Shown here: positions 36,198-45,226 of the stretch, in pieces
Position numbering within the stretch: position 1 is the first letter of the stretch
Layout of the letters: each line of letters opens with the position of its first letter
Assembly (NCBI GenBank): GCA_034664125.1
Contig: JAXDIG010000039.1
Location: 49,338 to 113,337 of the forward strand
From: JACVRW01 sp034664125
GTDB lineage: Bacteria; Actinomycetota; Thermoleophilia; Solirubrobacterales; Thermoleophilaceae
Length of the DNA stretch: 64,000 nucleotides
Reading direction: 5' to 3'
Notes under the pieces: model-generated
What the model saw: the letters and a program-made list of their open reading frames with translations, nothing else
Told to the model about the DNA's origin: nothing
Databases searched by the model: none
Translations under genes and position numbers: made by a program

Positions 36198-36767
36198 ACG
36201 GAAACAAGGATAAGCGGCGATGCGCGGCGCAGCGCCCTGCTGCTCCTGGCCGCGCTCGTCGCGCTGATGTGGGCGGTCGAGGTGGTGGACGTGGCGGTCA
36301 ACCACCGGCTGGACCGCTACGGGATCGAGCCGCGCGACGTGGACGGGCTCGACGGCATCGTGGCCGCCCCGTTCCTGCACGTCGGCTTCGGCCACCTGCT
36401 CGCGAACACGGTTCCGTTCGCGGTGATGGGAGCGGTGATCGCCCTCGAAGGGGCGCGGCGGCTGATCCTGGTGACGGTGATCGTGGCGCTGGTGAGCGGT
36501 TTCGGCACCTGGCTGGTCGCCGCCGAAGGGACCACCCACGTGGGAGCCAGCGGGGTCGTGTTCGGCTACGCCACCTACCTGATGGCTCGCGGCCTGTTCA
36601 ACCGCAACGGGACCGAGCTGGCCGTCGGCGCCCTGGTGCTGCTGATCTGGGGCGGCGCGCTCGTGGGCGGCCTCGAGCCCCAGCGCGGCATCTCCTGGCA
36701 GGGGCACCTGTTCGGGGCGATCGGCGGGGTGGTGGCGGCCCGGGCGCTGGCGCGCGAACGGCCGTAG
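36177..36767 (+). CDS. Rhomboid family intramembrane serine protease
   Basis: A polytopic membrane protein with about six hydrophobic segments. The catalytic dyad is visible: Ser in THVGASGVVFGYATYLM and His in SWQGHLFGAIGGV. FLHVGFGHLLANTVPFAVMG is the conserved L1/TM2 region. The start is uncertain. GTG 36177 keeps all of TM1 but overlaps the divergent mutase start by 21 bp. ATG 36267 cuts TM1. The best ribosome site (AAGGA before ATG 36220) is in another frame, which hints at a frameshift in the sequence. Confidence 0.8.
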   Translation: MVGSGRHTETRISGDARRSALLLLAALVALMWAVEVVDVAVNHRLDRYGIEPRDVDGLDGIVAAPFLHVGFGHLLANTVPFAVMGAVIALEGARRLILVTVIVALVSGFGTWLVAAEGTTHVGASGVVFGYATYLMARGLFNRNGTELAVGALVLLIWGGALVGGLEPQRGISWQGHLFGAIGGVVAARALARERP

Positions 36768-36777
36768 CATCTGAGGC

Positions 36778-37434
36778 GTGGAGGTAACCGTCCGCCTGTT
36801 CGCGATGCTGCGCGAGCGCGCCGGGGCAGGCTCCCTGACGTTGGAGCTGCCCGAGGGCGCGAGCGTGCGCGACGCGCTCGACTCGCTCGCGGGCATCGCG
36901 CAGGACATCCCGCTGGTGATGGCGGTCAACCGCGAGTACGCGTCGGAGGAGCAGGTGCTCGACGCCGGCGACGAGCTGGCGCTGATCCCGCCCGTCAGCG
37001 GCGGCTCGACGCGGGCGGCGCCGTGGGTGCGGGTCAGCGCGGAGCCGCTCTCGCTGGACGGGCTGGCGGCGCGTGTGCGCGACTCCCGGGCCGGCGCGGT
37101 GGTCACCTTCGCGGGCGTGACCCGCGAGGTGGAGCGGCTCGAGTACGAGGCCTACGCGGAGATGGCGGAGGAGCGCATGGCCGCCATCGCCTCGGAGGCG
37201 GTCGATCGGCACGGCCTGTGCGCCGCCGCCGTCGAGCACAGAGTCGGCGAGGTGCCGCTGTCGGAGCCGAGCGTGATCGTGGCGGTTTCGGCCCCGCATC
37301 GCGGCGATGCGTTTGCCGGGGCGCGCGAGATCATCGACCGCGTGAAGGCCGAGGCGCCGATCTGGAAGAAGGAGATCGAGGGCGGCGAGGGCCGCTGGGT
37401 GGAGGGAGCAACTCCTCCGCCCCCGCCGCGCTGA
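36778..37434 (+). CDS. MoaD-MoaE fusion (molybdopterin synthase)
   Basis: A 218-residue fusion of both molybdopterin synthase subunits. Residues 1-76 are a MoaD ubiquitin-like domain ending ALIPPVSGG (Gly75-Gly76). Residues ~85-210 are MoaE: TFAGVTREVERLEYEAYAEM, HRVGEVPLSEPSVIVAVSA and KAEAPIWKKE, with catalytic lysines at the end. MoaD must have a free Gly-Gly end to be thiocarboxylated, so cleavage after Gly76 is expected, as in mycobacterial MoaX. TAGCAT is 7 nt before the GTG. Its 3' end overlaps the convergent TetR gene by 104 bp. Confidence 0.92.
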   Translation: MEVTVRLFAMLRERAGAGSLTLELPEGASVRDALDSLAGIAQDIPLVMAVNREYASEEQVLDAGDELALIPPVSGGSTRAAPWVRVSAEPLSLDGLAARVRDSRAGAVVTFAGVTREVERLEYEAYAEMAEERMAAIASEAVDRHGLCAAAVEHRVGEVPLSEPSVIVAVSAPHRGDAFAGAREIIDRVKAEAPIWKKEIEGGEGRWVEGATPPPPPR

Positions 37435-38002
37435 GCGCCCCGGCGAGCGAGCCGAGCAGGAAGCCGCCCAGCTCCTCGCGGCTGAGGTCGCGGTGGTCGA
37501 GCCAGTCGAGGATCGCGCCGTCGAGGAACCAGAGCCAGCCGCGCACGGCCGCGCGCGGCTTGGGCGCCGCGCCCGCGCCCAGGCCCTCGAGGATGCGCGC
37601 CGAGGTGCGGTCGCGCACCTCCGCGATCAGCGCGCCCACCTCGGGCACGCTGCCGGCGCTCTCGAGCAGCTTGCGGTAGGCCACCTCGTTCTGCTCGACC
37701 CACTCGAGGAAGGCGGCGAGGCTGCGCGCCAGCGCCTCGGCCGGCGCCAGCGCGGGATCCGGCTCGGTGCGCCTGCGCACCTCATCCGCCGCGGCCTGGA
37801 GCGTGGCCAGGAACAGGTCCCGTTTGCCGGGGAAGTAGTGGTAGAGCAGCGCCTTGGAGATCCCGGCCTCGCGCGCGATGTCCGCCATCGACAGCTCGGC
37901 GTACGAGTGGCGCGCGAACAGCTCGGTGCTCAGCTCGAGCAGCTGGCCGCGGCGCTCGTCGACCGGTAGGCGCGTGTAGGCGGGCTCGGCCACGAGCCGC
38001 AC
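37331..38002 (-). CDS. TetR family transcriptional regulator
   Basis: A 223-residue repressor-type protein. The N-terminal HTH is clear: ELFARHSYAELSMADIAREA then ISKALLYHYFPGKRDLF. The ligand-binding helices run to about residue 190. The last ~35 residues (PPPSGPRRPRSPSSRS) are low-complexity and lie antisense to the conserved MoaE end, so they are probably a tail acquired by loss of the original stop. The GTG start is followed upstream by GCTATAGC (38003-38010), an 8-bp palindrome possibly used for autoregulation. Confidence 0.88.
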   Translation of the reverse strand: MRLVAEPAYTRLPVDERRGQLLELSTELFARHSYAELSMADIAREAGISKALLYHYFPGKRDLFLATLQAAADEVRRRTEPDPALAPAEALARSLAAFLEWVEQNEVAYRKLLESAGSVPEVGALIAEVRDRTSARILEGLGAGAAPKPRAAVRGWLWFLDGAILDWLDHRDLSREELGGFLLGSLAGALSAAGAEELLPPPSGPRRPRSPSSRSAPRPSRGR

Positions 38003-38035
38003 GCTATAGCTTGCGCCCGTGCTCGCCCGCGGCTG

Positions 38036-38221
38036 CTAGCGGCCCCAGACGGGGTTCGTCTCGATCAGCTTCCCCGTTAGGCGGATGGGCTGCCCGGGTC
38101 CGCCTGCGATCGCCACTCGGTAGAGGTCTTGGCGACACCGCCCGCGCGGCTTGTTGCACACGCCGCTCTGGTGCGCGTAGTTGACAAGCAGAGTGAGCCG
38201 ATCGATGTTGCCCGGGCGGCC
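38036..38221 (-). pseudogene. Orphan C-terminal fragment, TolB/PD40-like propeller repeat
   Basis: Between TetR and vapC, the minus strand reads about 60 residues ending at TAG 38038-38036. It includes DRLTLLVNYAHQSGV and QDLYRVAIAGGPGQPIRLTG, the second resembling TolB-type blades (DLYRVPLAGG..LT). There is no start codon and no upstream domain; the frame runs into the vapC region. It is probably what remains of a periplasmic propeller gene. Confidence 0.4.
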
Positions 38222-38228
38222 GGCGCCC

Positions 38229-38618
38229 TCAGGCGAGCGCGAGCGCGGTGTGCCGGGCGAGCGCGTCGAAGTCGGCGTCCGAATGCAGGACCGGCACGTC
38301 CCCGCGGATGGCCACGCTTGCGATGAGACAGTCCGTCAGGCCGCGAACGCCGTCGCCCGCCTGGCGGCACGCCCGCGACATGTCGGCGGCGTCCTCGTAG
38401 TCGCGCGGCCCTTCGGTCGGCAGGAAGGCGCACCGGGCGAGCAGGGCGCGCAGCTTGTCGCGGTGCGCGGCATCGCGGGCGCCTGCCAACACCTCCATCA
38501 GCACCGCGTCCGTGGTGACCAGCTCGTCGCGCTCGAGCAGGCGGCGCAGCCGGGCGTCCACGTCGCTCCCCGTGCCGCGCAGGAACTCGACCCAGGCGGA
38601 GGTGTCGGCGAGGATCAC
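38229..38618 (-). CDS. vapC: VapC-type PIN domain toxin (ribonuclease)
   Basis: A 129-residue PIN-domain endoribonuclease. The acidic residues are in place: ILADTSAWVEFLRG (first Asp), VLMEVLAGARD (Glu), GLTDCLIASVAIR (Asp) and HSDADFDALARH (Asp). VapC toxins cleave tRNA or rRNA and are inhibited by VapB. The GTG start overlaps the vapB stop as GTGA, giving tight translational coupling. The C-terminus is complete. Confidence 0.93.
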   Translation of the reverse strand: MILADTSAWVEFLRGTGSDVDARLRRLLERDELVTTDAVLMEVLAGARDAAHRDKLRALLARCAFLPTEGPRDYEDAADMSRACRQAGDGVRGLTDCLIASVAIRGDVPVLHSDADFDALARHTALALA

Positions 38619-38836
38619 AGCTCGGCGGGGCCGTCGGCGGCGCGCAGCTCGTCGAGATCTGCGTTCCAGCCGGTCCCGCCCATGGCAAGGGCGTCCTCGA
38701 GGCTGAGCGGCTCGCCGACCAGCCTCCGTAGAGCCAGATCCACGGCCTCGCGCTTGGTGCGAAGCCGGTAGCGGCTCATGGCTCGACGAATCAGGTCGTC
38801 GTCGATGTCGATGTTCGTGCGTGCGATGTACACCAT
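38615..38836 (-). CDS. vapB: VapB-type antitoxin
   Basis: A 73-residue antitoxin. ARTNIDIDDDLIRRAMSRYR and TKREAVDLALRRLV give the ribbon-helix-helix DNA-binding domain of the type II antitoxins that accompany PIN toxins; the acidic C-terminal third wraps the toxin. The ATG at 38836 has GAGG 6 nt upstream and lies inside the inverted repeat GTACAC-N16-GTGTAC, the expected autoregulatory operator. Confidence 0.92.
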   Translation of the reverse strand: MVYIARTNIDIDDDLIRRAMSRYRLRTKREAVDLALRRLVGEPLSLEDALAMGGTGWNADLDELRAADGPAEL

Positions 38837-38855
38837 GATATACCTCGATGTGTAC
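38828..38855. promoter_or_regulatory. Candidate vapBC operator
   Basis: GTACAC (38828-38833) and GTGTAC (38850-38855) form a perfect 6-bp inverted repeat separated by 16 nt and spanning the vapB start codon and its GAGG ribosome site. Ribbon-helix-helix antitoxins bind such dyads to repress their own operon. Confidence 0.5.
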
Positions 38856-38857
38856 GG

Positions 38858-40099
38858 CTACGGGGCGAACTCGCCCGCGCTGGGGGCGGCACTGGGCGCG
38901 GGGCCCGCTGCGGCGGCCGGAGCCGGGGAGGCCGCGAGCGGCTGTGCGGTGGATGGGATCGCGGCGCGCGCGCCGGGTGTGGCGCTCGCGTCGAACTCGT
39001 TTGCCGGGGCCGGCGGGGGCGGGGGCGCGGGTGGCGGCGGCTCGGGAGTAGCTGCCGGCTCGGTCGTCGCCTGTGGTTCTGGCGGCGCGGGAGGAGGCGG
39101 GGGCATGATCGCCTGGTCGTCCGCCGGTGCCTCCGTCTGCGCGGCCGCCGCCGCCGGGCGCTGCGGCGGCCCGTGGTGGTTGGCGAGCCGGTCCACGGCC
39201 GTCCCCCCTCCCGCGAGCGCCGCGGCGCTCGCCGCCAGCGCGGCGACCTTCTGCCCGGTAACCAGCTCGGCCGCGGTCTGGGCGCGTTCCCCGAGCACGG
39301 CGGATTTGTGGTGCGTCGCGGCGAGCAGCGCCTCGGCCTTCTGCTGCAGCATTCCGACCGCCGATTGGAGCAAGCCGCCCCCGCCTCCGACCAGCGCGAC
39401 GGGCACCAGCGCCGCCACCCGCCCCGGCGCCGCCCGGAACTCGCGCAGCCGCGCCCGGCAGCTCAGGCACGTCTTCAGGTGCGGGCGCAGCTGGGTCAGC
39501 TGCTCGGCGTCGGCCTCGCCGTCGGCCAGCGCAGACAGCTGCGGTGCCAGGCGCTCGCACTCGATGCCGCCCTCGATCCCGGCCAGCCGGACCGAGAGCG
39601 CCTGGCGGCCCTCGGTCAAGCAGCGGTTCACCTTCGTGTACGTGAAGCCCGTGACGCCACAGATCTCGCGGTACGAGAGCCCCTGCGCCCTCAGCACGAG
39701 GCAGCGGATCTCCTGGGGCTTGAGCCGGCGCAGCGCCTCCGCGCCCTGGCGCAGCCGCTCGTAGCGCTCGGCCTGCTCGTGCGTGGCGGCGGGGGCGGTG
39801 CCGCACTCGACGGGCTCGCCGTCGCCGGCGACGGGCGTGAGCCGTTCGCGCTGGCGGCGCAGGGCGAACGCCTCGTGCTTGACCACCGTCTTCAGCCACG
39901 GCACCAGCTCGTCCTCGCGCGTGGTGGGCGCCTTCGTCAGCAGGATCTCCAGCGCGCGCTGATAGGCGTCCTCGGCGTCCTCGTGGTTCGCCGCGTAGCG
40001 CCGAGCGGTCGCCAGGATCTGTGCGCCGTGGCGAGCCAGCAGCGCCAGGGCCGCCTCGTCGATCTCGCCCCGCGAGGGCCGCGTGCGCCGCTCGAGCAT
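38858..40099 (-). CDS. ECF-type sigma factor fused to zinc-finger (zf-HC2) and membrane/Pro-rich tail
   Basis: A 413-residue protein. Residues ~10-100 carry sigma region 2 (ANHEDAEDAYQRALEIL), and ~120-175 carry region 4 with HTH (GLSYREICGVTGFTYTKVNR). Then comes a zf-HC2 anti-sigma-like motif, LRPHLKTCLSCRARL, a hydrophobic segment VAALVPVALVGGGGGLLQSA, and a long Pro/Ala tail. Sigma and its putative inhibitor are in one chain, so activity may be self-controlled at the membrane. ATG 40099 is used; GTG 40105 is possible. It is divergent from the kinase gene. Confidence 0.85.
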   Translation of the reverse strand: MLERRTRPSRGEIDEAALALLARHGAQILATARRYAANHEDAEDAYQRALEILLTKAPTTREDELVPWLKTVVKHEAFALRRQRERLTPVAGDGEPVECGTAPAATHEQAERYERLRQGAEALRRLKPQEIRCLVLRAQGLSYREICGVTGFTYTKVNRCLTEGRQALSVRLAGIEGGIECERLAPQLSALADGEADAEQLTQLRPHLKTCLSCRARLREFRAAPGRVAALVPVALVGGGGGLLQSAVGMLQQKAEALLAATHHKSAVLGERAQTAAELVTGQKVAALAASAAALAGGGTAVDRLANHHGPPQRPAAAAAQTEAPADDQAIMPPPPPAPPEPQATTEPAATPEPPPPAPPPPPAPANEFDASATPGARAAIPSTAQPLAASPAPAAAAGPAPSAAPSAGEFAP

Positions 40100-40152
40100 C
40101 AGCACGATTTGGAGAGGGATCCTCCACCGGTTCGCCCCTGTCCGCCACTCGC

Positions 40153-40176
40153 AAAGGGCGCAAAATGCGGCCCTTT
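40153..40176. promoter_or_regulatory. Candidate operator between sigma fusion and kinase genes
   Basis: AAAGGGC (40153-40159) and GCCCTTT (40170-40176) are perfect 7-bp arms separated by 10 nt. The palindrome would cover the -35 region of the kinase promoter whose -10 is TATAAC (40190-40195), and it is in the only intergenic space (102 bp) between the two regulatory genes. Confidence 0.5.
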
Positions 40177-40189
40177 CAAGCCCGCGCGA

Positions 40190-40195
40190 TATAAC
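40190..40195 (+). promoter_or_regulatory. -10 element TATAAC of the kinase gene
   Basis: TATAAC, one base from consensus, lies 6 nt before the ATG at 40202. No Shine-Dalgarno is present, which fits leaderless transcription. Confidence 0.5.
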
Positions 40196-40201
40196 CGAGT
40201 G

Positions 40202-42331
40202 ATGGCCCCCGCCTTGAGAGCCCACCTCGATCCCGGTTCGGTTTTCGCGGGATACCGCGTCGAGGGGGTCGCCGGGCAGGGGGGGATGGGCGTCGTCTAC
40301 CGGGCAACGCAAATCGCCCTTCAGCGGCAGGTCGCGCTCAAGCTGATCGTGCCGGAGCTCGCCGACGACGTGAGCTTCCGGGAGCGCTTCAGGCGCGAGT
40401 CGCAGCTCGGGGCATCGATCGAGCACCCGAACGTAATTCCCGTCTATGAGGCGGGCGAGGCCGATGGCCAGCTCTTCATCAGCATGCGCTGGGTCGACGG
40501 CACAGATCTGCGCTCGCTGATAGTTCGCGAAGGCCATCTGGATCCCGAGCGCGCCGTCTCGATCGTCGAACAGATGGGCGGGGCGCTCGACGCCGCGCAC
40601 CACCACGGGCTCGTCCACCGCGACGTGAAGCCGGCCAACGTGCTGCTGGCCGGCAAGCACGGGGAGCACGCCTACCTCACCGACTTCGGCCTCACGAAGC
40701 GCACGAGCTCGGTGGCTGGAGGGCTGACCCGGACGGGCCACTTCGTCGGCACGCCCGACTACATGCCGCCCGAGCAGATCAAGGGAGAGTCGGTCGACGC
40801 GCTCGCCGACGTGTATTCGCTCGGCTGCCTGATGTTCCACTCCCTCACCGGGCACACGCCGTTCGAGCGGGACACCGAGGTGGCGAAGATCTACGCACAT
40901 CTCAACGACCCTCCGCCGAGTGTGGTCGACAGCGTCCCTGGAGCGCCGCCGGCGTTCGACGCCGTGGTGCGCAGGGCGCTCGCGAAGGAGCCGGGCGAGC
41001 GCTATCCCTCCGCGGGGGATCTCGCTCGCGCCGCGCGCGCGGCGCTGACCGGGGCCGCCCCGGAGCAGCCCGAGCACAGCCTTGCCACGGGCCCGGCCGC
41101 GCCCGCCACGGTTCGCCAGGAGCCGCCGGGGCTGACCTTGCCCACCCCCGACATCACGGTGCCCGCGGCGGCACCGGGGACGACGTTCGAGGCAGCCCCT
41201 CCCCAAGCGCCGCCGCCTCCGACCCCCGCCTACGCACCGCCCCTTGCGGCCGAGCCCGCCTCCCTGCCAACCGTGCGCGACCGCACGCCCGGCAACGGGC
41301 GCCGCGTCGCGGCGGTCGGCCTGGCGTCGTTGCTCGTGCTGGGGGCGGTCGCGGGCGCGCTCGCGCTGGCGGGCGTCTTGGGCGGGGGCAAGGACAAGGA
41401 GGCCGCGAGCGAAGGCGGCGACCAGTCCGTCCGCTTCGACCAGCCCGCCGACAACGGGACCAAGGCCTCGGGCGCGCCGGAGGCGGTCGCCACGATCCCG
41501 GCGGGCGATGGCCCGGACGGCCTGGCCGTGGACGGGAGCTCCGTCTGGGTCGCCAACGCCAAGGGGGACGCGCTCACCCGGATCGACACGACGACCAACA
41601 AGGCGGTCGGCGACCCGGTGCCCGTCGGCCACAACCCCGACGGCGTGGCCGCAGCGGACGACGTCGTGTGGGTGACCAACACCGACGACGGCACGGTTAC
41701 GCGCATCGAGTCCGCGACGGAGGGGGGACCCTCGAAGACGGTTCCCGTGGGCTCCAAGCCCGAGGGCATCGCTTTCGGAGATCGGATCGTGTGGGTCGCG
41801 AACAGCGGCGACGGCACGGTCACGCGTATCGACCGGCGCTCCGCGGCGGTGGTGGGAGGGCCCATCCCCGTGGGCGCGAGGCCGATCGGCGTGTTCGTAG
41901 GAAAGAGCGGTGTGTGGGTGGCGAACAGCGGCAGCCGGACCGTGACGCTGATCGACCCGTCCACCGCACGAGTGGTCGGCGAGCCCATCCCAGTGGGCAA
42001 GAACGCACGCGGCGTGGCCGAGGGGCTGGGCTACGTGTGGGTTTCGAACACGGACGACGACACGGTCACCCGCATCGATGCCCGCACGCGCAAGCCGGTC
42101 GGCGCCCCGATCCGGGTCGGCGATCGCCCCAAGGAGATCGCCATGGCCGACGGCTTCGTCTGGGTCGTGAACGAGTACGGCAACGTCGTGAGCAGGATCG
42201 ACCCGGAGTCGGGCAAGCTGGCCGGCAACCCGATCAGGGTCGGAAAGGCACCGCTCGGCCTCGCGGCGGGCGCCGGCTCCCTGTGGGTGTCGAACTACGA
42301 GGCCAACACGGTCACGCGCATCCGGCCCTGA
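40202..42331 (+). CDS. Membrane Ser/Thr protein kinase with extracellular seven-repeat beta-propeller
   Basis: A 709-residue PknB-type kinase. The glycine loop is VAGQGGMGVVY, the ATP Lys is Lys47 in VALKLIVPE, HRDVKPANVLL holds catalytic Asp141, and DFG Asp161 precedes TPDYMPPEQ. A Pro-rich linker leads to one transmembrane helix (~368-395). Residues ~425-709 hold seven ~42-residue YVTN-like repeats of pattern VWVxNxxDxTVTRID...VGxxPxGxA, whose first strand and last repeat can close a propeller. It probably senses an extracellular ligand or wall polymer. GTG 40199 is an alternative start. Confidence 0.92.
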   Translation: MAPALRAHLDPGSVFAGYRVEGVAGQGGMGVVYRATQIALQRQVALKLIVPELADDVSFRERFRRESQLGASIEHPNVIPVYEAGEADGQLFISMRWVDGTDLRSLIVREGHLDPERAVSIVEQMGGALDAAHHHGLVHRDVKPANVLLAGKHGEHAYLTDFGLTKRTSSVAGGLTRTGHFVGTPDYMPPEQIKGESVDALADVYSLGCLMFHSLTGHTPFERDTEVAKIYAHLNDPPPSVVDSVPGAPPAFDAVVRRALAKEPGERYPSAGDLARAARAALTGAAPEQPEHSLATGPAAPATVRQEPPGLTLPTPDITVPAAAPGTTFEAAPPQAPPPPTPAYAPPLAAEPASLPTVRDRTPGNGRRVAAVGLASLLVLGAVAGALALAGVLGGGKDKEAASEGGDQSVRFDQPADNGTKASGAPEAVATIPAGDGPDGLAVDGSSVWVANAKGDALTRIDTTTNKAVGDPVPVGHNPDGVAAADDVVWVTNTDDGTVTRIESATEGGPSKTVPVGSKPEGIAFGDRIVWVANSGDGTVTRIDRRSAAVVGGPIPVGARPIGVFVGKSGVWVANSGSRTVTLIDPSTARVVGEPIPVGKNARGVAEGLGYVWVSNTDDDTVTRIDARTRKPVGAPIRVGDRPKEIAMADGFVWVVNEYGNVVSRIDPESGKLAGNPIRVGKAPLGLAAGAGSLWVSNYEANTVTRIRP

Positions 42332-42514
42332 GCCACGCGGCCGGTCAGCTCGGCTGCCATCCTCCTTACCGCCGGCACGGACCTTTCCGCCCGCATCGAG
42401 GCGTACGTGATTACAGACGCGTCCCCACTTGCCGAACGAGAACTGTGATTCTCATTTCACCGCGCTACATTCGCCCGGTTCACCTGTTTCACTTCGTGTG
42501 ACTCGGAATGCGCC
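42332..42514. other. Intergenic leader region of the glycan locus
   Basis: A 183-bp gap that is AT-richer than its surroundings and contains no gene. It contains GAGAA-N6-TTCTC (within 42439-42454) and a TTTCAC/GTGTGA-rich stretch just before the GTG at 42515. This is the obvious place for the main promoter of the exopolysaccharide locus. No consensus promoter can be defined with confidence. Confidence 0.35.
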
Positions 42515-44004
<1,490 letters not shown>

Positions 44005-44008
<4 letters not shown>

Positions 44009-44763
44009 GCGAGCCCTACGACTCGGACAACCTGCTGGACCGGCACTCCGAGCCGGCGACCCTGCAGGTCCACTACGACCAGGAGCACCTCCGCGAGCGC
44101 GAGCTGCTCGATCGCCGGCTCGGCACCGGAGCCGGCGACGTGCTGTCGGTCGGGTGCGGCTGGCACCCGGGGCGCCACCTGTTCGAGGCGCCGGCCTGGC
44201 GCATGACCGGCGCCGACCTGAACGGCGAGATGGTCGGCCACCTGACCGCGGTCGGCGAGATCGAAGCGGGCGTCACGGGCCGCGCCGGCGAGCTCCCGTT
44301 CGCTCCCGAGTCGTTCGACGTCGTGCTCTACCGGCTGGTGCTGCACCACATCGCCTACCAGCAGCCGCTGGCCCCCGTCTTCGAGGAGGCGGCTCGGCTG
44401 CTGCGCCCCGGCGGCGCGCTCGTGGTGATCGAGCCGGGGCTGTGGCATCCGGTCGGGGCCGCGCTGGCGCTGGCCAACCGCGCCGGGCTGGGGGTCTGGG
44501 CCCACGGCACGCCCGACGACATCCCGCTCTCGCCGCGGGCGCTGGCCGGCGGCGCGGCGGCGGCCGGGCTGCACCCCGAGCTGCACGCGGTCACCTACGG
44601 CTGGCGCCGGCTGCCGCGCCGCGCGCAGCGCGCGCTGCACCGCCTCGACCGGCTGGGCTCACGCTCGCGGCTGGCGCCGCTGGGTCACACGCTGATGCTG
44701 ATCGCGCGCCGGTACTCCACGACCGGGAGCCCGAAGCCGGGCAGGTCGACCGGCGGGCCCTGA
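44005..44763 (+). CDS. SAM-dependent methyltransferase (class I)
   Basis: A 252-residue methyltransferase translationally coupled to the priming transferase (GTGA overlap). Motif I is DVLSVGCGWHPGRHLF, with the acidic RMTGADLN following. LPFAPESFDVVLYRLVLHHI is the methyltransf_11 post-motif, and EEAARLLRPGGALVVIEPG closes the core. It possibly methylates a sugar or lipid carrier of the glycan. The last ~25 residues lie antisense to the GNAT gene's conserved C-terminus and are probably a random extension. Confidence 0.87.
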
Positions 44764-45203
44764 GCCGCCCAGCCCTCGCGCTCGTAGAAGCGGCGCGCAC
44801 GCGCCTGACCCGCGGCGGCGTACAGCCGGATTGCCGTGAAGCCGCGCTCGGCCGCCTCGCGCATCGCCTCGTCGTGCAGGGCGAGCGCCAGCCCGGACCC
44901 CTGCCACGCGGGCTTGACGAACAGCTGCCAGAAGTGGGCGAGCCCCGGCTCGGCGGAGTCGTACGGAGCGGTCGCGGCGGCGCGGATGGCGACGTGCCCG
45001 GCCAGCTCGCGACCGGATTCGCCCACCAGGCACCAGACGTCGTCGCGGCGGAGGGCCTGCTTCAGCAGGGCGAGCTCGGCCGCGAGCGACGGGGGATGCC
45101 AGTCCGGCGGCGCGAAGCCGCGGTAGGACGCGAAGCCGGCGTTCACGCTGGCGGCGAGCCGCTCGGCGTCGGCGGGCGTTGCGGGGCGTAGGTGCCAATC
45201 CAT
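44685..45203 (-). CDS. GNAT family N-acetyltransferase
   Basis: A 172-residue acetyltransferase. The N-terminal strand/helix is LRPATPADAERLAASVNAGF; the acetyl-CoA motif is FVKPAWQGSGLALALHDEAM; and RRFYEREGWAAQGPP is the usual C-terminal strand. It ends VVEYRRAISISV, antisense to the methyltransferase tail (79-bp overlap). The acceptor is unknown. Acetylation of an amino sugar is possible from context, but the gene runs against the flanking genes. Confidence 0.85.
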   Translation of the reverse strand: MDWHLRPATPADAERLAASVNAGFASYRGFAPPDWHPPSLAAELALLKQALRRDDVWCLVGESGRELAGHVAIRAAATAPYDSAEPGLAHFWQLFVKPAWQGSGLALALHDEAMREAAERGFTAIRLYAAAGQARARRFYEREGWAAQGPPVDLPGFGLPVVEYRRAISISV

Positions 45204-45226
45204 GCTCGGACGGCGAGGATACGAGC

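Noticed and set aside
36220..36265. Short frame starting at ATG 36220 as an independent gene
   Set aside because: Only 15 codons before TGA; kept only as evidence of a disturbed rhomboid start.
39001..39150. Gly-rich plus-strand repeat as a possible PE/PPE or collagen-like gene
   Set aside because: It is antisense to the Pro/Ala-rich tail of the sigma-factor fusion.
41470..42331. Tandem DNA repeat or CRISPR-like array
   Set aside because: The ~126-bp periodicity is the coding of seven propeller repeats, degenerate at DNA level and without spacers.
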